Origin: Campylobacteraceae bacterium | GTDB taxonomy: Bacteria; Campylobacterota; Campylobacteria; Campylobacterales; Campylobacteraceae | NCBI GenBank assembly: GCA_031276365.1 | Contig: JAISNG010000154.1 | Coordinates: forward strand, 1-10,487 | Direction of reading: 5' to 3' | DNA length: 10,487 nucleotides | Shown: positions 1 to 5,647 of the stretch, piece after piece | Numbering within the stretch: position 1 is the first letter of the stretch | Layout of the letters: each line of letters opens with the position of its first letter | Made by a program: the position numbers and the translations under genes | The notes under the pieces: model-generated | Seen by the model: the letters and a program-made list of their open reading frames with translations, nothing else | Databases searched by the model: none | Told to the model about the DNA's origin: nothing

Positions 1-1569
1 AGGGCATTTGACAACAGCTCATATGCCATATATTCAAACAACGGTACGGTAAACTCCGATATTTCAAATACTATTGATATATACGGCAATTTATTTAGCG
101 ATAATGACGGAGCTATCTCTTTGGCATTTAATAACGCATCATCTTTTGCAGGCGCTGCATCTTTAACAGAGCGCGGAGTTATATATCTCTCATTTGACAA
201 CTCCAAATGGTCGGTATCGGGAAATTCCACTATAAGCAATTTGGAACTTCTAAACGGCGCGGCGGTTGATTTGAACAGCTCTTCGGATTTTATCGCTCTT
301 CATACTGATAATATATTGGGAGATACGGGAGAGTTCGGCATAAAAGTTGATGCCGTGAACAGCTTAAGCGATAAAGTCATAATAAACAACTCTTCTACAG
401 GAGTTTACAACGTTAAATTTGACGACAGAACAACAGGAGGATATGTATCAAACGGTTCATTATCTCTATCCATAATAGAATATGCAAATCATTCAAACGG
501 AAACTACAATGCATCGTTTAACGGACAGGTTGAATTGGGAGCCTTAGTTTATACACTAACTTATGACAACCAATCGGAAATCTACTACATAGGAGATGCT
601 GCTTTTGGCGGCAGCAATAACAGCGGAGGCGGAAATGGAACAACACCTACTCCGCAACAAAGCTCTTCTGCAAATACTTCCGTCGGATTTGCAATGGTAA
701 ATTATGCGATAAACAATATAAATACGCAAACTATCCTTCAGCGTATGGGAGAGTTAAGACAGAGCAATGAGCAAAGAGATATCATGGGCGATATGTGGAT
801 AAGAACATATGCTGGAAAACTCGGCTCATTTGATGACAATAAAAGATTGGACGGCGTAAAGTACTATGGACTTCAAATGGGCATAGATAAGATGACAAAT
901 ATAAATAATGCCAAAGTTTACACTGGTTTTAGCGCGGGATATGCAAGAGCAGATGCCAATTATGAAAAAGGCGACAGCCAAACTACCCTTTATGATTTTG
1001 GAGTATATGCGCTCTATTATGACGAGAGTGATTTTTATGTCGATACTCTTGCAAAATATAAAAAAAACAAAAACAATTTCAATGCCGTAACGATAAATAA
1101 CAATTCTGTCAGCGGAGACGGAGATTCAAACAGTGTTTCACTCTCTGCCGAAGTTGGCAAAAGATACGGCTTGACAAATAACATATATCTTGAACCTCAA
1201 GTAGAACTTAGCTATACAAATCAAGGGAGTTTGAGCATTAAATCTTCAAACGGCTTGAAAACTGAGATTGACAAATACAACTCATATCTTTTAAGAGGAA
1301 GTATCATAGCAGGATATAAATTGAAAGATACGGTAAATCTCTATCTGAAAACGGGCTTCATAAGAGAACTTGACGGCAAAAGCTCATATATGTTCAATGC
1401 AGACGAAAACAGTAAAAAAGAGTACAAACCAAACAAAAACACATTTGACAATGCTCTTGGTATTACGATAAACAGCAGCGCTCATAATATATATGCAGAG
1501 GGAGCTTATCAAAAAGGTGATGAGTTTGACAATGTAAGAGCAAATGTAGGATATAGATATAGATTTTAA
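1..1569 (+). CDS. autotransporter (type Va) adhesin, 3' part
   Basis: The frame is open from base 1 with no stop or convincing start, so this is the C-terminal 522 residues of a longer surface protein. The first ~200 residues are rich in Asn, Ser, Gly and Thr with short beta-strand-like runs, as in pertactin/AIDA-type passenger helices. The stretch around W70 (SVSGNSTISNLELLNGA) looks like the autochaperone segment at the end of such passengers. A Gly/Ser/Pro-Thr linker follows (about residues 204-224), then a helical linker, and from about W266 (base 796) a ~257-residue beta-barrel with alternating aromatic/polar strands ending GYRYRF, the terminal Phe expected for BAM recognition. By family, the barrel inserts in the outer membrane and displays the passenger. 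A TTG at 121 gives a shorter frame but has no role as a start, because coding continues upstream. The passenger's target cannot be told. Confidence 0.88.
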   Translation, partial: RAFDNSSYAIYSNNGTVNSDISNTIDIYGNLFSDNDGAISLAFNNASSFAGAASLTERGVIYLSFDNSKWSVSGNSTISNLELLNGAAVDLNSSSDFIALHTDNILGDTGEFGIKVDAVNSLSDKVIINNSSTGVYNVKFDDRTTGGYVSNGSLSLSIIEYANHSNGNYNASFNGQVELGALVYTLTYDNQSEIYYIGDAAFGGSNNSGGGNGTTPTPQQSSSANTSVGFAMVNYAINNINTQTILQRMGELRQSNEQRDIMGDMWIRTYAGKLGSFDDNKRLDGVKYYGLQMGIDKMTNINNAKVYTGFSAGYARADANYEKGDSQTTLYDFGVYALYYDESDFYVDTLAKYKKNKNNFNAVTINNNSVSGDGDSNSVSLSAEVGKRYGLTNNIYLEPQVELSYTNQGSLSIKSSNGLKTEIDKYNSYLLRGSIIAGYKLKDTVNLYLKTGFIRELDGKSSYMFNADENSKKEYKPNKNTFDNALGITINSSAHNIYAEGAYQKGDEFDNVRANVGYRYRF

Positions 1570-1590
1570 GTATTGCGGGGAGGGAAACTC

Positions 1591-1650
1591 TTTGCTTGTC
1601 GCGGGTATGACGACATCTTCCGTCGCACCTGCAACCGAACGACAAGCAAA
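1591..1650. repeat. inverted repeat just after the autotransporter gene
   Basis: TTTGCTTGTCG at 1591-1601 is exactly inverted as CGACAAGCAAA at 1640-1650, an 11-bp stem with a 38-nt loop, 21 bases after the autotransporter stop. The right arm belongs to the ACCGAACGACAA module that recurs in both gene-free blocks. It may act as a 3' hairpin for the autotransporter mRNA, but there is no T-run directly after it, so it is not a typical intrinsic terminator. Confidence 0.6.
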
Positions 1651-1664
1651 TATCCTTTTCCGTC

Positions 1665-1684
1665 ATTCCCACGCAGGCGGGAAT
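1665..1684. repeat. dRS3-like 20-bp inverted repeat
   Basis: ATTCCCACGCAGGCGGGAAT fits ATTCCC-N8-GGGAAT, the consensus known for dRS3 in Neisseria. It is preceded by CGTC and followed by CCAAAA, as in the other copies here. Arms pair over 8 bp with one mismatch around a GCAG loop. Confidence 0.8.
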
Positions 1685-1742
1685 CCAAAAAGATTGCAAT
1701 CAAAAAGAAGAAATGTTTATAAAAGATGTTTGTCATATATTC

Positions 1743-1880
1743 CGTAATACCAACAACCGAACGACAAACAAATATCCTTTTCTATCATTTGCTGTTTAAA
1801 AGATAAAAATATCCCTCCGTCATTCCCGCACGAACGATACGATGTCAGTCGTCATCGTGAGGAATGCGGGAATCCAAAAA
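1743..1880. repeat. composite mosaic repeat, copy A (inverted relative to copy at 2572-2705)
   Basis: The block holds the module ACAACCGAACGACAAACAAA (about 1753-1772), ATATCCTTTTCTATCATT, then AAAGATAAAAATATCCCTCC, then the long hairpin 1822-1873. Its reverse complement is found with small differences at 2572-2705: the order hairpin, GGAGGGATATTTTTGTCTTTT, GACAGAAAAGG, TATTTGTTTGTCGTTC is kept. The two blocks thus form a long imperfect inverted repeat about 0.7 kb apart. Confidence 0.7.
1822..1873. repeat. 52-bp long-hairpin repeat, copy 1
   Basis: ATTCCCGCA at 1822-1830 pairs with TGCGGGAAT at 1865-1873. Between them lies a second inverted pair (ACGATACGA... and ...TCGTCATCGT), so the whole unit folds as one long interrupted hairpin. 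It is flanked by CGTC on the left and CCAAAAA on the right, like the 20-bp copies. Near-identical copies in the opposite orientation lie at 2175-2226 and 2578-2629. Confidence 0.8.
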
Positions 1881-1918
1881 AACTTATAATCAAACAAAAG
1901 CTTTTATACAAGAGATTG

Positions 1919-2006
1919 ACGTCCTATCATCTGTTTCTTACTTTCTTTCATGATTTTACTTTTGAAATTGTTTTCAATTTGGTTTTCTGCCTGCACGGGA
2001 ATGACA
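1919..2006. repeat. mosaic repeat unit sharing sequence with 8908-8990
   Basis: TATCATCTGTTT, then CATGATTTTACTTTTGAA, then a T-rich stretch and a damaged hairpin (CTGCCTGCACGGGAATGAC) appear in the same order on the minus strand at 8908-8990. There the hairpin is intact. A short reading frame runs through this unit, but it resembles no protein and covers repeat sequence, so I do not call a gene. Confidence 0.65.
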
Positions 2007-2067
2007 ACATATTACGTCATACCTGTGAAAACAAGCGAAGCGTTTTCGGCTTGTCAAAATGTTTCCT

Positions 2068-2086
2068 TGAAAACGGGTATCTAAAA
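2068..2086. repeat. 19-bp dispersed motif
   Basis: TGAAAACGGGTATCTAAAA recurs with one mismatch on the minus strand at 9035-9053. In both places it stands at the outer end of a mosaic unit that finishes with a GGATTCCCGC hairpin. Just before it, GAAAAC...GTTTTC (2028-2048) forms a small stem. Confidence 0.6.
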
Positions 2087-2107
2087 GGACATCTGCAGAC
2101 ATAAATC

Positions 2108-2230
2108 GTTCATAAAAGAAATTGATATTTTAGAGTTTGTTCTTTTATTTTCTTTTTTACATAATAAAATTTGGATTCCCGCATTCCTCACGATGACGAC
2201 TGACGTCGTATCGTTCGTGCGGGAATGACA
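2108..2230. repeat. mosaic repeat unit, direct copy of 2499-2633
   Basis: The unit opens with GTTCATAAAAGAAATTGATA and TTTTAG, passes through a T-rich spacer with ACATAATAAAAT, and closes with the long hairpin at 2175-2226 and GACAG. The unit at 2499-2633 has the same opening, a somewhat longer T-rich spacer, and the same closing hairpin. This is a direct duplication about 390 bp apart. Confidence 0.75.
2175..2226. repeat. 52-bp long-hairpin repeat, copy 2
   Basis: This is the reverse-complement orientation of copy 1, ATTCCCGCATTCC...GTGCGGGAAT, with the inner pair ACGATGACGAC / GTCGTATCGT forming the upper stem. It is preceded by TTGG and followed by GACAG. Confidence 0.8.
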
Positions 2231-2450
2231 GAAAAGGATATTTACTATCGTTCGGTTGCTGGAATGATAAAAACCGTGTCTTTTGTATAAGCCAAAACCA
2301 TATATCTTTGTATGCAAGTCAAAAACCACAAAAACATTCTGTGTAAAAATGACGATTTCTTCTGCCATACTCAAAAGAACAATACGGCGTTATTTGTCAT
2401 CATAAGAAAACATGTATCATCTCTCCGTCATACCTGCACCCTCTTCTGTC

Positions 2451-2470
2451 ATTCCAGCGCAGGCGGGAAT
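2451..2470. repeat. dRS3-like 20-bp inverted repeat (one mismatch)
   Basis: ATTCCAGCGCAGGCGGGAAT matches ATTCCC-N8-GGGAAT except for an A at the sixth base. It is preceded by CTGTC and followed by CAAAAAAACTT, as after other copies. Confidence 0.7.
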
Positions 2471-2498
2471 CAAAAAAACTTTTGCAAATAAGCAATAT

Positions 2499-2633
2499 GT
2501 TCATAAAAGAAATTGATATTTTAGGGTTTGTCTTTTTCTTTTCTTACATGATTTCTTTTTTATGTAATAAAATATGGATTCCCGCATTCCTCACGATGAC
2601 GACTGACGTCGTATCGTTCGCGCGGGAATGACG
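2499..2633. repeat. mosaic repeat unit, second direct copy
   Basis: It repeats the unit at 2108-2230, from GTTCATAAAAGAAATTGATA to the hairpin and GACGG, with a longer T-rich middle. It overlaps the inverted copy of 1743-1880 that spans 2572-2705, so the elements are nested or share modules. Confidence 0.75.
2578..2629. repeat. 52-bp long-hairpin repeat, copy 3
   Basis: It is in the same orientation as copy 2 and differs mainly at the closing arm (GCGCGGGAAT instead of GTGCGGGAAT). It is followed by GACGGAGGGATATTTTT, the inverse of the flank of copy 1. Confidence 0.8.
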
Positions 2634-2705
2634 GAGGGATATTTTTGTCTTTTCAACAGTAATGACAGAAAAGGTATTTGTTTGTCGTTCTGCGGAAATA
2701 CGTCA

Positions 2706-2931
2706 AATTGTGTTATATTTGCTTTGATTAAAATATCCGAGAGCCTTATTTAAGCCTTGAATATTTTTTAACATTTCTCACAAATTGCAGCAACTTTTAA
2801 TACTTCGGTCATTGCGGAATTTCTATTGATTTCATTAAGTCAAAGCTGCTTCTATAACTACTTTATCAAACTTGTACTTTAAGCAATCCAAAGAGCATAA
2901 AACTCTTTTTTACAGACAGTGTTACCGCTTT
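2706..2931. other. AT-rich spacer, no gene recognised
   Basis: Both strands carry several stops in every frame. A small stem AAAGAG (2890-2895) with CTCTTT (2903-2908) followed by T's reads as a weak plus-strand terminator, but no plus-strand gene ends nearby. On the minus strand it lies just past the dehydrogenase stop, where the T-tail is poor. I see nothing else supportable. Confidence 0.4.
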
Positions 2932-3696
2932 TTATATTGCAGTCCAGCCGCCGTCAATATTTAAAAGTTGCCCTGTCGTAAAACTTGAAGCGTCAGATGC
3001 AAAATAGATAAGAGCGCCGTCAAGTTCACCCTCATTGCCAAATCTTCCCATCGGACAATACGTACTCAATATTTGCCCAAATTTTGGATCTTGCGACACT
3101 CTTGTCGTCATTTCGGATATGAAATACGAAGGGCCGATAGCGTTTACCGTGATATTATATTTTGCCCATTCTATTGCCAGCTGGCGCGTTAGCATTAAAA
3201 CACCGCCCTTGGCCGCACAATATCCGCTGATACCGCTGCTCAACATGCCGACTCTGCTGTGAATAGAGCCAAGATTGATTATCTTACCGTAACGCTGTTC
3301 TATCATTACTTTACCAACTTCGCGGGCAAAAAAGTAAACGCTGTTCAGATTTGTGCCGATTACGACATTCCAATCCTCATCGCTTTGCGTCTGCGCACTT
3401 ACAGAGCGTGCAACACCAGCATTATTGACAAGTATGTCTATGCGCCCAAACTTGTTTTTGACTTCAGCTACCACATTTTTTATATCATCATTGTTTAGTA
3501 CATCGCAACGCAAAGGCAGGCATTTGACGCCAAAAGCTTCTATCTCTTTGGCTGCGGCTTCGAGCTTTTCAACTCTGCGCGCTACTATCGCAATATTTGC
3601 GCCTTGACGCGCCAATGCTTTTGCAAACTGCGCTCCCAATCCTGACGAAGCTCCTGTAACTATCGCGTTTTTACCGCTCAAATCAAACAAATTCAT
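2932..3696 (-). CDS. short-chain dehydrogenase/reductase (classical SDR)
   Basis: At 254 residues this is a typical classical SDR with a single Rossmann domain. Visible motifs are the cofactor loop TGASSGLG (14-21), NNAG (91-94), Asn116, catalytic Ser144 in NLGSIHS, and Tyr159-x3-Lys163 (YCAAK), which complete the Asn-Ser-Tyr-Lys tetrad. The C-terminal GQLLNIDGGWT is also standard. After beta-2 the sequence reads AIVARR, with Arg40/41 and no Asp, which favours NADP(H). The overall pattern is nearest to gluconate 5-dehydrogenase/KduD-type sugar SDRs, but the family is broad and I would not name a substrate. AAAGGA sits 6 bases before the ATG. It stands alone: a hairpin lies between it and mop upstream, and mosaic repeats lie downstream. 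The gene is intact. Confidence 0.93.
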   Translation of the reverse strand: MNLFDLSGKNAIVTGASSGLGAQFAKALARQGANIAIVARRVEKLEAAAKEIEAFGVKCLPLRCDVLNNDDIKNVVAEVKNKFGRIDILVNNAGVARSVSAQTQSDEDWNVVIGTNLNSVYFFAREVGKVMIEQRYGKIINLGSIHSRVGMLSSGISGYCAAKGGVLMLTRQLAIEWAKYNITVNAIGPSYFISEMTTRVSQDPKFGQILSTYCPMGRFGNEGELDGALIYFASDASSFTTGQLLNIDGGWTAI

Positions 3697-3761
3697 TTTT
3701 AATCCTTTATTTAAAATAATTAATATACTACATTAAATATAAAAATTTATATAAATAATAA

Positions 3762-3791
3762 AAGCACAGCCGCGTTTTTGCGGTTGCTTAT
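3762..3791 (-). terminator. probable intrinsic terminator of mop
   Basis: AAGC-AC-AGCCGC pairs with GCGGTT-GCTT around a GTTTTT loop, giving a 10-bp stem with a 2-base bulge. On the minus strand it is followed by TTTTATTAT. It lies 28 bases after the mop stop and before the dehydrogenase gene, so it probably separates their transcripts. T-rich sequence on the other side could let it work both ways. Confidence 0.6.
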
Positions 3792-3819
3792 TTTATTATA
3801 TGACATTTTCCAACAAGTA

Positions 3820-4029
3820 TCAATCCACGCCGACCATAACTGAAGTGGCTTTTATGATTGCGTAAGCCTCTTTACCTTCGCGAAGTCCAAGCTCTTCTAT
3901 GGATTGCAAAGATATGGTTGATGTTATCTTGTTACCGCCGCCGATATCTATAACCACGATACCGTTTATAACGCCCTTGGTGATAGATATCACTTTACCC
4001 TTAAATTGATTTTTTGCACTTAATTTCAT
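3820..4029 (-). CDS. mop: molbindin, single TOBE-domain molybdate-binding protein
   Basis: At 69 residues this is the usual size of free-standing molbindins. It matches the family along its whole length: SAKNQFKGKVISITKGVING (4-23), a GGGNKITS loop (35-42), IEELGLREGKEAYAIIKAT (45-63), and the closing SVMVGVD. Known Mop proteins form hexamers in the cytoplasm that bind several molybdate or tungstate ions, for storage or buffering for molybdoenzyme cofactor synthesis. AAGGAA lies 6 bases before the ATG. It is divergent from the carbonic-anhydrase-like gene with only 63 bp between the starts, where a TATAAA about 20 bases ahead could serve as its own -10. No mod transporter genes are in the window. 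Confidence 0.93.
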   Translation of the reverse strand: MKLSAKNQFKGKVISITKGVINGIVVIDIGGGNKITSTISLQSIEELGLREGKEAYAIIKATSVMVGVD

Positions 4030-4057
4030 TTGTATTCCTTTTTAAAATTTATATATA

Positions 4058-4066
4058 TGATATAAT
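4058..4066 (+). promoter_or_regulatory. extended -10 promoter for the gamma-CA-like gene
   Basis: TGATATAAT fits TGN-TATAAT, the extended -10 usual for sigma70 promoters in Campylobacterota, with T-rich sequence upstream instead of a clear -35. Transcription would start near 4073, followed by AAAGG (4081-4085) and the ATG at 4093. Confidence 0.6.
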
Positions 4067-4092
4067 GCCCGAAAAACAGTAAAGGTAAACTT

Positions 4093-4623
4093 ATGATTGA
4101 TAAATTTAAACACTTTGTGCCGCAAATTGGCAAAAACGTTTTTATAGCCAAAAGTGCCGATGTTATCGGAGAGGTAAAGATAGGAGACGATAGTTCGGTA
4201 TGGTTTGGAGCGGTGATAAGAGGCGACGTTCACAGTATAAGTATAGGAGCGCGCACCAGCATTCAAGACGGAAGTATCATACATGTTACACATTACAAAC
4301 TTGCCGACAGAAGCGACGGGCATCCAACGGTTATCGGCGACGATGTAACCGTTGGACATGGAGTTATTTTACATGGCTGCACGATTGGAAATGCGTGTCT
4401 TGTCGGCATGGGAGCTACTATTCTTGACGGCGCGGTAATAGGAAACGAATCTATAGTCGGCGCAGGCTCTTTGGTAACACGCGGCAAAGTTTTTCCGCCA
4501 CGCTCATTAATACTCGGTTCTCCCGCGCGCGCCATAAAAACGCTAAGCGATGAAGATGTGAAAGAGTTGTATGCTTCCGCAGTGCGTTATGTGAAGTTTA
4601 AAGATGAATATTTGCAAGATTAA
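4093..4623 (+). CDS. gamma-carbonic-anhydrase-like hexapeptide-repeat protein (YrdA/PaaY type)
   Basis: The 176 residues form a left-handed beta-helix of hexapeptide repeats ([IVL]-G-x4 turns such as VIGEVKIGDDSSVWFG and VIGNESIVGAG), then a C-terminal helix. Residues matching the archaeal gamma-carbonic anhydrase Cam are visible: Arg43 and Asp45 in RGD, Gln58, and metal-ligand His64, His89 and His94, with the last two 5 apart as in Cam. Trimers are expected in the cytoplasm. Many short relatives in the YrdA/PaaY/CaiE group bind zinc but have weak or unproven carbonic anhydrase activity, and some act as thioesterases, so the function is likely but not certain. AAAGG lies 7 bases before the ATG. 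The repeat array begins only 15 bases after the stop. Confidence 0.92.
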   Translation: MIDKFKHFVPQIGKNVFIAKSADVIGEVKIGDDSSVWFGAVIRGDVHSISIGARTSIQDGSIIHVTHYKLADRSDGHPTVIGDDVTVGHGVILHGCTIGNACLVGMGATILDGAVIGNESIVGAGSLVTRGKVFPPRSLILGSPARAIKTLSDEDVKELYASAVRYVKFKDEYLQD

Positions 4624-4638
4624 ACGGCGGATTTTAAG

Positions 4639-5127
4639 AGCTTAAAAAAACCGTATGTGAAATGAAGACAAATTTAGCTTTATAGCTTTGCGAGGTTTTG
4701 TTAAAAGTTTGCAAAACCGCTTGTGAAATCAAAACTTTAGAAACGATGGTATTATCTCACTCATTTTTTAAGCTTGAAAAGCCGCATGTTAAATCAAAAC
4801 ATTAAAAGTTTCCCTGTCAATGAAAGCGTCGTCTATCAGCTTGAAAAGCCGTATGTTAAATCAAAACCATAAGAAACCATAAAATAGGCATAAAAAAGTT
4901 AGCTTGAAAAATTACAGTAAAATCAAAATCTGCGATGATTTGCAGCAGTTTGTTTGAAACTCACATGTGAAGTCAAACAGGCCTAATCTCATCACATTGA
5001 AAAAACAATATACTAAATCAAAGCGTGATAACACTTGCATGCGCCTTGCCTTACAAAACAGTATGTAAAATCACAGGCGATTAGCGTGCAATTTTGCTAA
5101 AACCATTTTGTATGGGAAGTTAAAAAC
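4639..5127 (+). CRISPR. degenerate CRISPR-like direct-repeat array, no cas genes in the window
   Basis: About nine related ~30-bp units lie at 4639-4669, 4706-4735, 4771-4800, 4838-4867, 4901-4930, 4952-4978, 4995-5024, 5049-5076 and 5096-5127. Units 3 and 4 agree at 29 of 30 bases: they start AGCTTGAAAAGCCG, then Y, then end ATGTTAAATCAAAAC. Units 1 and 2 keep CCG, TGTGAAAT and a final AC. Units 5-9 drift but keep a TTGA- or TTA-like left part, an ATG-like centre and AAATCA-like ends. Sequences between units are unrelated to each other: 36, 35, 37 and 33 bp for the first four, then roughly 16-25 bp. A 66-bp period with 30-bp repeats suits type I-B/III-like arrays; the minus-strand reading starting GTTTTGATTT recalls type II repeats, so the type is open. 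There is no leader-sized space at either end. The array lies between two convergent genes and has no coding potential. Confidence 0.6.
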
Positions 5128-5160
5128 ATATGCGTAAAATAATCTCGGTGCGGACGGATT

Positions 5161-5529
5161 TTAAGTATTTTTGTTTTTTACAGCAGCGGCCAGCGCGGCA
5201 TCCATGGTGGCAATATGAAGCTTAAACCACTCGGGAAGCCGCTCATTGATATACGACCTTAACATGAGAGGATGCTTTGAAAAATAGTCCATCTCAAAAA
5301 GCAGTTTGTCATGTTCGTCAGTATGCTCTTTTTGAGATGAGAGAGATATCTCCTGCATCATCTCCTGTTCTGATTTAAAATGGGCTTTTGTGTGCGATAT
5401 GATTTTGGCAAAAACTTCTGTTAATTCGGCTTTTGAAGAGTTTTGCGCAATGCTTAGCAACCCAATAAACTCTTCATGAGTTTTGTCTATCTGTTCCACT
5501 CCAAGTTCAAAATCTTTTTGCCAAACCAC
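5161..5529 (-). CDS. bacteriohemerythrin
   Basis: This is a four-helix hemerythrin-domain protein of about 122 residues, the usual single-domain size. All seven di-iron ligands are present; numbering from the upstream TTG, they are His20, His52-x3-Glu56 (HFKSE), His71-x3-His75 (HTDEH), and His107-x4-Asp112 (HIATMD). The family binds O2 reversibly at the di-iron site and is thought to store or deliver oxygen in microaerophiles. I chose GTG at 5529: the strong AAAGGA (5541-5536 on the minus strand) is 6 bases from it, while the in-frame TTG at 5535 directly abuts AAAGGA and is too close. The TTG start would give 124 residues and end at 5535. It is divergent from prs with about 118 bp between the starts; no sensor or chemotaxis domain is attached. 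Confidence 0.92.
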   Translation of the reverse strand: MVWQKDFELGVEQIDKTHEEFIGLLSIAQNSSKAELTEVFAKIISHTKAHFKSEQEMMQEISLSSQKEHTDEHDKLLFEMDYFSKHPLMLRSYINERLPEWFKLHIATMDAALAAAVKNKNT

Positions 5530-5605
5530 TGTCAATCCTTTGCATTGTTTATAATATGCAAAATGCGTTCCATTTGAAAATATAAATCTTTAAGTCCTCA
5601 TTGGC

Positions 5606-5641
5606 TAAAATTGACTTTTAATTACCCCCCCATCAAAGGAA
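5606..5641 (+). promoter_or_regulatory. prs promoter/leader with a C7 tract and strong SD
   Basis: TTGGCTAAAAT provides a candidate -10 (TAAAAT, 5606-5611). The leader then holds seven C's in a row (5625-5631), unusual in this AT-rich spacer, directly followed by ATCAAAGGA. The SD AAAGGA (5635-5640) is 7 bases before the prs ATG. Confidence 0.45.
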
Positions 5642-5647
5642 TCACAT

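Noticed and set aside
1..120. TTG at 121 as the start of the autotransporter
   Set aside because: The same frame is open and passenger-like from base 1, so the gene begins outside the window.
1463..2374. Short open frames on both strands in the first gene-free block (for example 1463-1699 minus, 1916-2104 plus, 2081-2374 minus)
   Set aside because: They run through hairpin repeats or overlap the autotransporter antisense, recall no protein family, and lack convincing ribosome-binding sites.
4200..4535. Alternative-frame open reading on both strands inside the gamma-CA-like gene
   Set aside because: The real frame shows clear hexapeptide repeats and metal ligands; the others have basic, low-sense composition.
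4639..5127. Array region as a gene, tRNA cluster or rRNA fragment
   Set aside because: Stops occur in all frames, no cloverleaf or CCA-type ends are visible, and the units are too short and AT-rich for tRNAs.
4639..5127. Array as a string of intrinsic terminators for the two convergent genes
   Set aside because: Units have no GC-rich stems followed by T-runs, and regular spacing over nine units is not expected for terminators.
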